From contig BDDD01001760.1 in assembly GCA_001972305.1 (NCBI GenBank), positions 139,968 to 203,967 on the forward strand: DNA of 64,000 bases. The letters are read 5' to 3'. This document shows positions 13,069 to 23,721 of the stretch, one piece after another. Made by a program: the position numbers and the translations under genes. Source of the stretch: Cephalotus follicularis (taxonomy: Eukaryota; Streptophyta; Magnoliopsida; Oxalidales; Cephalotaceae). Every line of letters begins with the position of its first letter. The stretch's first letter is position 1. The notes under the pieces were generated by a model. The model did no database searches. It had not been told where the DNA came from and worked only from the letters and a program-made list of their open reading frames with translations.

Positions 13069-14264
13069 CCTGGGTAAAATTGCATAATATTGATTGAATT
13101 GCTATTGTCTTGTACTGTTATTGAATTGTATATGCTACCATTATATAGTATATACTGTTTTGATGTTATTTAACATCGCTACTACTTATATTGCAACGAT
13201 CGAACGAACTATGTGCTATATGCACAATTCATGGTTTAACCATCATTTTTCAAATGAAAACTATTATTTTACAAGAAACTACTGATTTATCACCTACTAT
13301 TTTATCACCTACTGTTTTGTTTCCGAATTGGAAACCACTACTGTACTGATATCATTTTCCTCATATGAGATGTACGATCACTGAAATGTTATATGTTTCT
13401 GAAGAAAACACTTTGATATTGCATACTATTTATATATGTAATATTACTATTGAATTGTACTGATTGAATTGATTGTCTATGTATATTGCCGATTAGTTGA
13501 GTGATGGCAGAAATCGCTGGCTAACAGAGGTGGTCCTATGTGCCAGGAGTTGGCTAGAGTACACACCAAAACAGCCTGCAATGCAGAGCTTGATTGTTAA
13601 TTGCCTGCTAACGCCGACAATACTGTTTACCTCCTATCATCAGCGGAGTTGGGGTGATAGCTAGGTGGCTCGACGTAGGCTAGGGGTTAGCGACGTCTTG
13701 AGCCCAATACTGGTCTTCGGACAAACCACTGGACTGATTGATTGTACCCTTGTGCGGTATTCTTGCATATGGACTGTCTATGGCCACTTGGCATGTTTGC
13801 TTATATATTGGCACACTGAAATGTTATTTTAAAAATAAACTGTCATACATGTTGCATTCATATATTCCTTAGCATGCATTATCTTTCTACTTAGCCAAGT
13901 GAGGACAACGGCTAACCCCTACAATTTCAGATTAAGCAAAGAGATCGGAGTTACTGCTGAAGCTTGGAGAGCTTCTACTTTCGATTTAAAGTTGTTATTT
14001 TGTTATGATGCATTGTAAATTGTTTTGTATCGAACGGATCACACTCCGTGTACTTTTGTATTTTCCTTATGTTAAGGATTGTTAAATTGTAACTGCACGT
14101 AGTATGGGATGCGTGCGGATGACTTATGTGCTATAATCCAGTTTTAACTGCTTCCGCTTATGTATTTGATTTGTTATGAGAATGCTGGATTATTATTCTT
14201 ATGCTTATTTCTGATATCACCTAATATGCTTGTCTTAACATAATTGGAAATACGGGGTGTGACA

Positions 14265-16305
14265 GATATGCAGGTCCAATTTTACATATTTCAGGTCTAA
14301 GGAACACCCACATCACATCATAATTAAATTGATATCACATATACATGCTTATGTGATGATATAGAAACATAGCGAAGGATAGGAGATCATACCAAAACTG
14401 ATGACTCCTTCTTTACCGCTACACGCTTGAGAATACTTCGTTTGATTCCTCCAAGATTTTAGCTCCTCTAAGATGCCAAAATTTACTGCTCCAAGCAACA
14501 AGAAAATTCGGCAGCCTTCTCTCTGATAATACAACCTCACTGTTGCAATTCCTTCTTCAACTAACAAACAATGCTCACAAAGGGAGCATTGAAATTGACT
14601 AAGGATGCCAATCACAATCCACCCTAGGTTAGCTCCAAAAGTTGGTGAACCAAAATCAATGAAGGGAGAAAGGCACTGGTGTGTTACAGTCCTCCCAACT
14701 CTCTCTCCCATTTGCTTCTTATTCAGTTTTCTCTAAGAAAACTGCTGTAAACATGCCAAACGTGCTCCCACTTCTTCTCCTCTTATTTCTCTCTAGGAAG
14801 AAAAATGGCTAGGAGTTGGAGAAAGAACGTGCCCACGTTTTGTGGCGTTGTGGCTGCTAGTATTCGTCCAACGTATTCAACTAGTAGGAAAGAATAGAGA
14901 AATAACACGTTCCCACTTCTTTTTTTAGTATGCTGGTCTAACATGTGTCAAAAATGAGTCTAACTCATTCTTTGCATGACACATGTTCACTTCTCCAAGA
15001 AAACAGTCAACAATCACTTAAATGAGTCCTACTCATTTAGTGATGCCACATATCCCTTCGAATATTAATTAAATAAGATCAAGCGAAGTAGTGCCATGTG
15101 TCACCATTTAACGATAATACATATCGCAAAATCCATATAACCAATATTTGATTTTATTATTGTCACAAAAATTAAATATGTCTAACATATTTATGAAGAT
15201 ATTATTATCGGGTAGGGACCCTTTAAAATCTTGATTAAAATCGGTGGTGTTCATAAATTATCGAAATACCCCTAGAGTTCGGTTAAGCCATTCTAAATAG
15301 TCCCAGACCTATTTTAAAAATGCATTCGAACTACTATCCAATATTATCCAGATGAAAAATTAATCAAATTAATTTTCTCATAATTTATTAGACACCGCCG
15401 TAACGTGAGACTTTTTGAGTCGTTGGTTCGCGTGTACTATAATCCCTTGTCATGCTTGGCCCCGATTGAGGTCTAGGGTAAGGATACGTGTCAACCTTAA
15501 ATGATACCTCAATGGTTAAAATATCTGATAATTACTAGGACCTATGGTAGACTCTCTGGAAATCCAATTTCCAGTTCGCCTCAACCTTGACCAAGGATTT
15601 CATAAGTCCAAAGTACAATCAGACCATAATAGGGTCGATCACCTTCGCTCAGGTGTGACAATCCCATATTGCACACTCGCTTACATTTGTATGGATTTGA
15701 TCATACCCAAAGACCACCCGATCGCCAGTCCCGCATAAGAACTGGATAAGGTGGAGATCAAAGTATAACCGTCTCCATACAATATAGAGTAGTCACTCAG
15801 CTCTAAGGATCAAACAAGTTTCATGAACTCCCTAAATGACTAACATTTATACACAACCACAACAAGTAGGAGTCACTACTAACACGAGAATAACGACTAT
15901 CCAAATAGTGTCTGCTACGTGGGTCAAGTTCAGTGTACACGTTCTCAGTGCACACCCTGTATTTGCCCTAGTGTCGCAACATAGATGGTAGTGAGATAAT
16001 CCATCCTCCAATTCCCAAAAGCAGGCAACATACGCGCAAGTATATCCGGTTCATTAATGCCCACAAAGTGAACCTATGACTTGTAACTAATTTGACATAA
16101 GGAATAAGATAGCCAATCTAACTGCCTCTATGCTTGGCATCCAACCTTATGTCAAGGCATCACAAGTGTAAGTAAGGTTATTTAGATTACTTCGATTAAG
16201 TGATAAAACACAAGTCATATATATATGTAAAAACACTATTTATATACATAGACATGTTCGACATATAAGCCCATCCAATCGCTTGTTGGGTCACCCTATC
16301 TAACA
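14265..16305 (-). repeat. A1 5' LTR
   Basis: This is collinear with 1,489-3,579, with about 8% differences by eye, and ends TATCTAACA at the X1 flank CCTGT. The short segment that would carry the inner LTR end and primer-binding site is not visible next to Z1. Confidence 0.8.
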
Positions 16306-17343
16306 CCTGTAAGCAACCAATTCTAGTTGAGCTCCAATCGGTCTATCAATAGGCGACTGGATGTTTAATCCTAGAACTTTTATGCCTTCGGGGGGATATA
16401 GATTCACGTATGTATAGGGAAGCTCCGTGACTAGTCCTAGAGCTAATGCGCCTTCGGGGGGTTAGATGTCTCGTCCTACAACTTGTGCGCCTTTGGGGGG
16501 ATGTGAGAGTCACGTTGAGTTATTGTATGCTACAGATATGGATGGATGTATGGATTTGTAACTAGTTGAGCTCCTATAGGTCTACCTGTAGGCAACTAGT
16601 TGTAGTTGAGCTCATATTGGTCTACTGGTAGGCAAGTAGATGTTTTGAACCTTGAGTTTGTGCTAGGTTTGGGCTTACGAATGATGGTATTTTAGGTTAA
16701 TCATTTATATACGCTGGTATGTGACGGTTGTATATGAATGGTCGACCACCTGATTCTCTGATAGATGTATGGATAGGGGTGTAGGCTTAGGTTAATCGTA
16801 TATATATGCTAGTATGAGACGGTTAAACATATGGATTCATTATCCACAATTGTTCACACATTTTCCATGATATGCATTTATATCTACGATATTTGTTTAC
16901 ATCATAAGCATAGGGGTTGTGTTTCTGCTAGGCCGTTTGGTTGACCCATCCTTCAGGATGGGGTATCTTTATGTGTTTAGGTAAGGACGGATCAGGGGCC
17001 AGTGGCAGTGAACATGGATACAAAGATCAGTGATGGTCTGGATGCATGTAGCATGGATCTATGGATGGTTTCTGTTATGGTTTTATTATATGCATTGTAT
17101 AAGATGAAATGGATTATGCATGTTAAGGAATTGTATTGAATTGTATGTACATGTGTATGTAATGACTATGAATGGTATTAATGTTTAAGAATGTTTGAAT
17201 GGATGCACGCAAATATGTATAAAGTTTTAAGTAATTATGGATTTCCGTTGCACGAAGTAGGCTTTAACTAGTACCAGACTTATGGAATAAGAGATTGAAC
17301 ATATTTGGGTGATGTCTTGGACCTAACCGGGTTCTAGATGCCA
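16306..17343 (+). repeat. X1 5' LTR, right part
   Basis: The X1 LTR resumes after A1. It is built from recurring modules: about 45-55-bp units around GAGCTCC-ATAGGTCTACC-GTAGGCAACTAG (16,306-16,375 and 16,557-16,645), and three units around GCCTTCGGGGGGAT (16,380-16,510). Near its end is a hairpin (16,945-16,962). Degenerate sequence precedes the primer-binding site at 17,348. There are no coding features. Confidence 0.65.
16945..16962 (+). other. UUCA-loop hairpin near X1 LTR end
   Basis: CCCATCC and GGATGGG can pair as a perfect 7-bp stem around a TTCA loop. The same hairpin, one base pair longer, is present in the C and D LTRs with a U-G pair in place of U-A. Confidence 0.7.
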
Positions 17344-17347
17344 TAGT

Positions 17348-17358
17348 TGGTATCAGAG
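17348..17358 (+). other. X1 primer-binding site (tRNA-iMet type)
   Basis: TGGTATCAGAG follows the 5' LTR and is complementary to the 3' end of plant initiator tRNA-Met, the usual (-)-strand primer for gypsy and copia elements. Confidence 0.85.
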
Positions 17359-17500
17359 AAGCGTTGGTCTACTAGTTAAGTCTGATTCATGGTTATAGAT
17401 TGATTGGATGGATATGCATGACTTATGTGTTTATATTTGTCGATGTTTTTTATTGGATATATGTGCGTTAATTAATGATGGCTTCTTATATAAGATAAAC

Positions 17501-18970
17501 ATGGACAATAGAGGATGAAGGAACCAAAGAGGTAGAGGAAGGGGAAGGGCACGAAGGAATGATTTTACTATTAGAGAAAAAGATGAATCGACACATGATA
17601 ATGAGGCTCTGACTTTTGATGAGGATGCTTTGCCTACTAGAGATGATCATGTTACTTGGAGGGAGATATGTACAACTATGGAAAGGATGAATGAACAGTT
17701 GTTGAGGAGGATTGCAAGAGATGAGCATTGTCAAGGAAGAGATGATATGTTTGCAAGATTTATGAAACTGCATTCTCCAGTTCTCAAGGGAGAGATTGAT
17801 CTAGTGGCAACTGAGGAGTGGGTTATTCACATAGAGAAAGTCTTTACGGTTATGGAGAATATGGATGAACAGAAGCTTTCCTTAGCAGTTTACATGCTTC
17901 AAGAAGAGACTGAGCATTGGTGGATGATGGTCAAGGTTTCGTGGGAACATAATAAGACACTGAGGATATAGGAGGCTTTTGTGACAGAGTTCAATGCTCG
18001 GTTTTATCCAAAGGACATTAAGGACAAGAGGGAACAAGAGTTTTCCAATTTGACACAAGGAGACATGACAGTTACACAGTATGAGAGCGAGTTTATGGAG
18101 TTGTCTCAGTTGGCTCCGTATCTATTGCAAGGTGAGGGAAGGAGGGTAAAGAAGTTTCTGCAAGGTTTAAAGATTGAGCTCAAGAGTAGTTGGTTATACA
18201 TGATTTGAGGACTCTAGCTGATGTGTCAGCCAAGGCTAGACAGTTAGAGGACATATCAGAGGAGATCAGGATGCTGAGGATTCAGGCTGGTACTGGATAT
18301 GCATTGTCCTTTTGGCAGAGTGATCAGTGTGGTTCTCCTATTGGGAAGTCAATGAAGACAAATGGTAGGGGCTTACCGAGTAGATCATTGGCGGGGTTTT
18401 AGAGGGATTCTTCCAGGGTGACTTCCATGCTGGTCCTGGAGGGAGTGATGATCCAGCACAATTTAGAGGTAACAGGAGACCAACGCGTAGTTCTCGTCGG
18501 TGGAACCAATCTAGAGCACCCAGTCAGGGTACTCAATTTAGGTTCTCCGATGCGAGGAACCAACCTGCACCAGTGCCATGCATACATTGTCAGAGGACCA
18601 ATCACATATCTGATAACTGTTGCTAGTACTTGGGGAGTTGTATGTGTTGTGGAGAGATGGGACACATGGCTAGGGATTGTCCACATAGTATAGATAACAG
18701 CGAACAGTTTCTGACAGAACATTTGCTACAGCTGACACAACAGGCACGATATTAGTACCACGCACCGCAGACACAGTATCAGGCCCCACCTGCACGGACT
18801 ACCAGTACCCTGGGTGCTTCTAGAGGGACAAGTCAGCCAAGAGGGAAACAGCCAATGGGAAGTCAAGCTCGCTTGTAAAATATGGTTACAAGGACTTCTA
18901 TGGACTTGGGTATGGCACCAAGAGGTAAGGTTATAGCCATGGACGGTGAATCTGAGGACCGAATTCTTAT
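17501..18970 (+). pseudogene. X1 gag (Ty3/gypsy, Tekay-like), broken
   Basis: The region reads as a Retrotrans_gag-type capsid protein: a basic Arg/Gly-rich N-terminus, then TEEWVIHIEKVFTVM, YMLQEETEHWWMMV, FNARFYPKDIKDKREQEF and LTQGDMTVTQYESEFMEL. A region with two cysteine clusters follows (CHAYIV and CCGEMGHMARDC style), as in C and D. The gag packages the RNA. No protease motif follows; a short DRILIRRG-like tail leads straight into the polypurine tract. It is broken by a handful of breaks. The plus-strand fragments at 17,630-18,208 are the best preserved parts. Confidence 0.8.
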
Positions 18971-18983
18971 AAGAAGAGGATGA
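18971..18983 (+). other. X1 polypurine tract
   Basis: AAGAAGAGGATGA directly precedes the 3' LTR start TGCAACGTCCC. It is the expected plus-strand primer site and fixes the orientation of X1. Confidence 0.75.
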
Positions 18984-20107
18984 TGCAACGTCCCAAAATA
19001 GCCCATTTACATTATAGCATATACTGTATCATATGGCATGGTATACGAATATTGGGGATGATGAATTGGCATATGGATATGGATGGTATGGGGATATTTC
19101 CAATACCCTTATCGTATGATTGTATGCCTGTTTACAATATTGTTTATGCATGTGGCAGATATTAGTTGAGAGACTATAAATAGAGCCCTAAACATTCTAA
19201 ACTCTCATTATTTACTCTTCTCTCACTTTCTCTCTATCTCGTTTCTCTCTCTCACACACTCTCTCTCACTCTCTACCCCAAACTCACCAAAAATATCCCT
19301 TAAACAGTTGATTGATCCAAGAACAAGAGTGTTAAGGGTTATGATTGATCAAACCTTTGACTAACACAACATTGAAGCTCCCTAGACCAAGATTCAACTT
19401 GAGTTCTTTCTTACATTTCTTAATCTATGAGCCAAGAACAACCTTTAATCTTTAGTAGAAACCTTCTCTCCCTAAATATGCTTATGATTACACATATATG
19501 CACATGTATAAACTGATTGAATGGATTGATTTGAGTGAAATTGGATGAATTGTTTGAAATAGAAAGTTAGGTCTAAAAGGGGGGTTTTAACCTAAAATGA
19601 AAAGGAATGGATTTGAAGGACTAAAACTGGTATTAATGGCATATAAATGATCTAAGGAACTTAAATTGAACTTGGTTTAGAAATATTTGGAGAAAATATT
19701 GAATTTTGAAGAGTTTTGTTTACGAACCCTAAAGTTCTAATACACTAAGCGACGACACCCAGCCCATGAGTGTCGCCGCTTAGGGGTCCTGTTAAAAGGA
19801 AACTATTTTGTGAACCTTTGACACTTAGCCTTTCTTTGGTAGCATCTGGCTAAGCTGCGATGCTTAGCCTTCCTTTGGTAGCATTTGGCTAAGTGGAGAC
19901 GCTTTCTTTTGAGCGTCATCGCTTAGGCAAATTTGAAATGGCTTAAAGCCTACTAACTTGCCTAACAGTTGACGCTTGGACCTAACTGTATGTTTTCTTC
20001 CACGTTCCTTCCTAGTCCTATGATACGGTTATAGCTGGATTCCTTCTTAGGTTGTAAACATGGCATGGTAAGGGTAAAGGTAAGGTAGAGTCTTTAGAGT
20101 TACTCAT

Positions 20108-20513
20108 TGTGACACCCCACTTAAGAGTGGGCAAGAGGAAAAGGCTATCCATGAGATGAAGCCACCATGAGCAAAGGGCTATCCAAGAGATGGAGTCGCC
20201 CTCGTGACAGGAATGAATCGGATCCATCAAAAAGGGAAAAGTATGGCTATACTATATAAGAAATGATCCTTGAACCTAATTACATGAGGCACCTTTTGAT
20301 GGATTGACTGAGGAGTTAGTGGAAACTCCAAGGTTAAGCATATTACACTGAGGGAAAAGCCAGGATGGGTGACCTCCTGGGAAGTCTGACCAATCCATCA
20401 ATCAGGACAAAACCGTGATGGCCCACGTTAAAACGCAGAGGTATCAGCGCTGTATGTTCTGCGTGGGACAAAAGCGGATAATTTCTCATGTGGTTAATGG
20501 TCGGGTCGTTACA
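20108..20513 (+). mobile_element. Cassandra-like TRIM solo LTR carrying a 5S rRNA-derived segment
   Basis: The LTR runs from TGTGACACCCC to GGTCGTTACA (406 bp), with a perfect 5-bp TSD CTCAT on both sides (20,103-20,107 and 20,514-20,518). At 20,325-20,387 it contains the 3' half of a plant 5S rRNA-like sequence. ACTCC-AGGTTAAGC corresponds to the A-box region. GGATGGGTGACC followed by TCCTGGGAAGTC corresponds to the C-box region, which I see as identical to the plant consensus. Cassandra TRIMs are known for 5S sequences with pol III promoter elements in their LTRs. A single LTR with one TSD pair means a solo LTR. It inserted into the X1 3' LTR. Confidence 0.8.
20325..20387 (+). promoter_or_regulatory. 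5S rRNA-derived pol III internal-promoter-like segment
   Basis: The segment has the order of the 5S internal control region: GGTTAAGC (A-box part), then a diverged intermediate element, then GGATGGGTGACC-TCCTGGGAAGTC (C box). The spacing is close to that in 5S genes, and only the 3' half of 5S is present. It is not a functional 5S gene. Confidence 0.7.
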
Positions 20514-20692
20514 CTCATGGTACGTGATTGGTTGAGCTCCTATAGGTTTACCTGTAGGCAACCAATTCTAGTCAAGCTCTTGTCGTTCTATTGATAGGCA
20601 ACTAAATGTCTAATCCTAGATCTTGTTCCCCTTTGGGTGGATTTAGACTACCCCATGTTATATTTGGATGTATGGTTAATCAAGAGTTTATT

Positions 20693-23600
20693 TGTGGGCA
20701 TACCAATTTGTTACATGCTCTTAGTGAATTGCTAGGCTAAGATAATTAATTTTATCTTGGGCTAAATTTCTAAGGTGAATTATAGGTTATATATGATGGA
20801 TTAAAGGCCCAAGATTTGTTTATTAAGCATAGCCAAATTTCTTCCCCTTAGAGTCCAAAAACCATTTTTTAATGGCCCAAAAATTTTGACGTGAAGTGGC
20901 CGAACTTAGCATCAAGTTGAGCCCAGACATTTCATTTTTTTCTTAAAAAATTCGGGCCAAACTCTTTTTCAATGCCATTACCAAAATTTTGAGTCAATAC
21001 AGCCCAAATTGCTTTGTTAAAAGTCGACAGGCAGGAATGAGTCTCCAAATTCCTAGAAGCTTCTTCAAGTTTCACGATATGAAGCTTACAAGAGAAGAAA
21101 ATCGGCACCTCTTCATTGCTCTCTCTTGGCTGACTCATCTCTTCACATAAGCTCTCCATATTCTTCAAGCTTCGAGGGGACTCCTCATTCCTCACGTTTC
21201 ATGGACTTTGCAAGTGGAAGAAATCGGCATCTTCACCATCCCTGCTTGGCCGACACACACACCTCAAGTTCAAGCTCTCTATCCACTTCAATCTTCTTCA
21301 AGAATAAAAGCATATAAAGTGAATTCTTTTCTATTCTCCTATCAAGTCTTGGTAAGTCTCATCACTTCCTTGCTAAAACCAGTTTTTATATTGAAAATTA
21401 GTTCTTAAATTTCTGGTTTGAGGAAGAAATGGTTAAGATGATGGATTTAAGTTGCATGATAGATGTTTTATAAACTAGAATTGAAGCATTGTCTTCAAGG
21501 ATTCATCACCCGCTTGTTTCCTCATAACTTCGGGTTCTATGTAGTGAAGAGATTTAATATTTTTATAGTTTTTAAGGTGATTGTGTAAAATGGTAATTAG
21601 TACAGTGATAATCATGTTACAGTGATGGACTTAGGAATTGAAACAAATTCAATCATTCTTTGTTCATAAATTCAGGCTACTTTTGGAGTGAAGGGAGAAT
21701 TGATGTGATTATTTTAGTAATTACAGTATAGTAGAATGAGTTAATCTCTCCTTCACTTCCTTTAAATTTCAGGTTTGAATGTGGATATGGAGAATTGATC
21801 TCTCCTTGGATTTTATGATGTATTTATGCTAGAATAGAAGCTTTATTACATGAATTGAACTCACCTCTATCATCTCATAATTTTCGGGCTTATGATTACT
21901 AAGAGAGGAGTTGAGTAATTCCTTTACATTATGGATGCTAGGCAATGCTAGAATTTGTTAACATGTTAAATTACATGATTATATTGCTGGACACAAGAAT
22001 TTAACTCTATTCGATCATTCAATTCTTATTCAAAAATTCGGCCCTGTGTGCTTAGTCATTAGTGAAGTTGTACTTTGAGTTTAAAGGTATAAAATGGAGT
22101 ACCAATTGATGAATTACATTGGGGTATGCATTATGTTGATTTATGTATTATGAAACATAGAGGAAGTGGTAATAGTGAATGATTAAGAGATTATATGGAA
22201 ATGTTAGTACACGATTATATGGGGATCGTGTGGTAATGCTAATCTAGTGCCAAAGGATAGCTGAGAGAACATAGCTGTTGCATGCCTTATATGTACATTA
22301 CAAGCATCTTTCTGTATAAGCTTAAGGAATATGTTTATTGAATCTATCGTGTGATGACAATATAGATGTGGATCTAGTAGCTGATCCGGTGCATCGAAGG
22401 GCTAGTTCGCGATAGTGCATTCAGTAAATCTGTGAGTGAGACATTCCCTTCCTTTGTTTTACTTTGAGATTCATGTTTATTGCATGTGCCCTGTTGTTTG
22501 CTTTATATCATGATTTCGGTCGGGATTTGTATGCCTAGTACGTCTTTGGTAGCTTATATTTCTTAGCTTGATATGATTTTGAGCAAGTAAGGCTCATATT
22601 ATGGGTGATTAGTTCACCTTATTGTATTGTGTTACATTGTCATCTTGCTATGATACTTGTATTCAGATGTTGGGTATTATATTGTCTGTGACTGTAATAA
22701 TGGTCTAGGGTGAGGTGTACGTTCGATGCCCCCTCTCCTTAGCATGCCCATTGGTCTATAATGGGGTGCTATGTGGGAACTGCCCCCGGGTTCCATACCT
22801 GAATCTGCGGCATACTATTGTCTATGATGGTATGCTGAGTGTGAGTGCAGCCGAGCTCCGTTAATCACTCGAAAGACCATATTACCAGTCTGATGCCATT
22901 AGATACCGATCTCTCGGCAAGGGCCAGGGTCCGTGCGTTGAGATGCGCCGTCCCCTCGTGCGAGGTAGAGCAGAGGATATATAGCCTGTGTGGCTGGGAT
23001 GTTGACATGAGATATGGAGGTGACATGAGATACTACACCGGTGCGTGAGGAGGACATGAGATATGATGAGCTCATGACATGAGATGAGATGATATTCAGA
23101 TGTTTTGTACATAGGCCCCTCGGGCGGAGGGTAGAGGGGGTGCGTGCAGCATAGTAGACCCCCGGGTGAGGGTAGGGGGTGAGTGCAGCGTAGTAGGCCC
23201 TTCGGGGGAGGGTAGAGAGGGTACTACGTTGAGGATGACAGTATAGTTATATCAGCATCCCCTTTTTATATGATTTTCATGGGCACATTTCTTGATTTAT
23301 GATTGTTGATCATATCTAGAATTTTTGATATTTTTATGCTCTCTGATTTTTTTATTGTGATTCTTTTGTACTCGTGAAGTACCAGCTTGAGTTTTGAGGT
23401 CTGTTCAGTACACTTTCATTTTTGAGTTACGAGTTTCTTTTTATTTGAGTCTTGTTTATATTTTTTAATTCACTTTATTTATTGCGTTATATATTCTTGA
23501 TCTTTCTATATCGTTTTCATTCAGCGCATCCGATTCTTCTTGGATGTAACATGGAATGACTTGTCCCAACTCACTTAGTCATTTTGACTAACCCCCTCAC

Positions 23601-23721
23601 AGTGATTTGTTTTTAGATGAGGCAACAGTGGATGATCCACCTGATCCATCAGCTTTGGAGTAGTTAAAGGTAGACCACGAGAGTCAGGCACCTCATGTTG
23701 GCAGTTTTGGCCAACTTCACA
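20693..23721 (+). mobile_element. W: unassigned LTR-like block
   Basis: This 3-kb non-coding stretch has LTR-like composition. A CT-rich leader-like stretch with several short ORFs lies at 21,050-21,320. A splice-donor-like GGTAAGTC is at about 21,349. Near the right end, CTAACCCCCTCACAG and GATGAGGCAACAGTGG resemble the ends of gypsy LTRs. Possible ends are TGTGGGC (20,693) and CTTCACA (23,721), but the 5-bp flanks do not match. It lies between the X1 3' LTR and the oppositely oriented X2, so it could be a solo LTR or a rearranged remnant. No coding domain was found. Confidence 0.4.
23006..23228. repeat. Short tandem repeats in W (GACATGAGAT and 48-bp GC-rich units)
   Basis: GACATGAGAT recurs at least four times in 23,006-23,095. 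A GC-rich unit around GGCCC-TCGGG-GAGGGTAGAGGGGGTG follows, in three copies of about 48 bp (23,113-23,228). Confidence 0.75.

Larger units (their letters stand above)
11850..14264 (+). mobile_element. Z1: gypsy-type LTR piece inside A1
   Basis: It ends GGGGTGTGACA at 14,264, where A1 LTR sequence resumes. It is the reverse complement of the family seen at 24,019-26,598 (Z2). Shared parts include the GGCTAACCCCTA block before the LTR end, the GTCGACTG clusters and the leader after the TATA-like CTCTATATCAG (about 12,170). The left boundary is fuzzy because the first part of the LTR, as seen in Z2, is not present. No coding domain is visible. Confidence 0.7.
1381..16305 (-). mobile_element. A1: Ty1/copia retrotransposon, broken, with nested LTRs
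   Basis: The element starts TGTTGGGAATGG and ends CTATCTAACA, with flanks CTTGT/CCTGT (one mismatch). On the minus strand the order is 5' LTR (14,265-16,305), long leader, gag, zinc knuckle and protease, integrase, reverse transcriptase, RNase H, polypurine tract and 3' LTR (1,381-3,579). This gag-PR-IN-RT-RH order defines copia. Two gypsy LTR sequences lie inside it, V (3,754-5,956) and Z1 (about 11,850-14,264). By eye the two LTRs differ at roughly 8% of sites, suggesting an insertion a few million years old under usual plant rates. The coding part is broken in many places. The same family as A2 is represented, but a different subfamily. Confidence 0.85.
358..20692 (+). mobile_element. X1: gag-only LTR retrotransposon (TR-GAG-like), interrupted by A1
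   Basis: The parts in order are a 5' LTR (358-1,380 continued at 16,306-17,343), a primer-binding site at 17,348, a gag region, a polypurine tract at 18,971 and a 3' LTR from 18,984. Without the nested copia element A1 it would be about 5.4 kb. Between gag and the polypurine tract I find no protease, reverse transcriptase, RNase H or integrase. The gag is of Ty3/gypsy Tekay type, related to that of C and D. This layout fits the non-autonomous TR-GAG class, although it could also be a derivative of a full element. It is broken, with several breaks in gag and both outer LTR ends missing. Confidence 0.6.
18984..20692 (+). repeat. X1 3' LTR (with TRIM insertion), right end missing
   Basis: It begins TGCAACGTCCCAAAATAG. 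A TATA-like CTATAAATAG is at about 19,174, followed by a CT-rich leader and then the sequence shared with 361-1,380. TCGA/GACGCT-type motifs are at about 19,747-19,985. A 406-bp solo LTR sits at 20,108-20,513. The module region (GAGCTCCTATAGG-TTTACCTGTAGGCAACC) follows and is cut off by block W at about 20,693. Confidence 0.7.

Noticed and set aside
17630-18208. A host gene
   Set aside because: The protein is a typical Ty3/gypsy gag and sits between a primer-binding site and a polypurine tract.
20325-20387. A 5S rRNA gene
   Set aside because: Only the 3' half is present, its middle part is diverged, and it lies inside a TSD-flanked LTR. It is TRIM-derived.
20693-23721. W as a proven solo LTR
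   Set aside because: The ends look LTR-like but the flanking 5-mers differ and no second copy is in the window, so it is kept as a low-confidence block.
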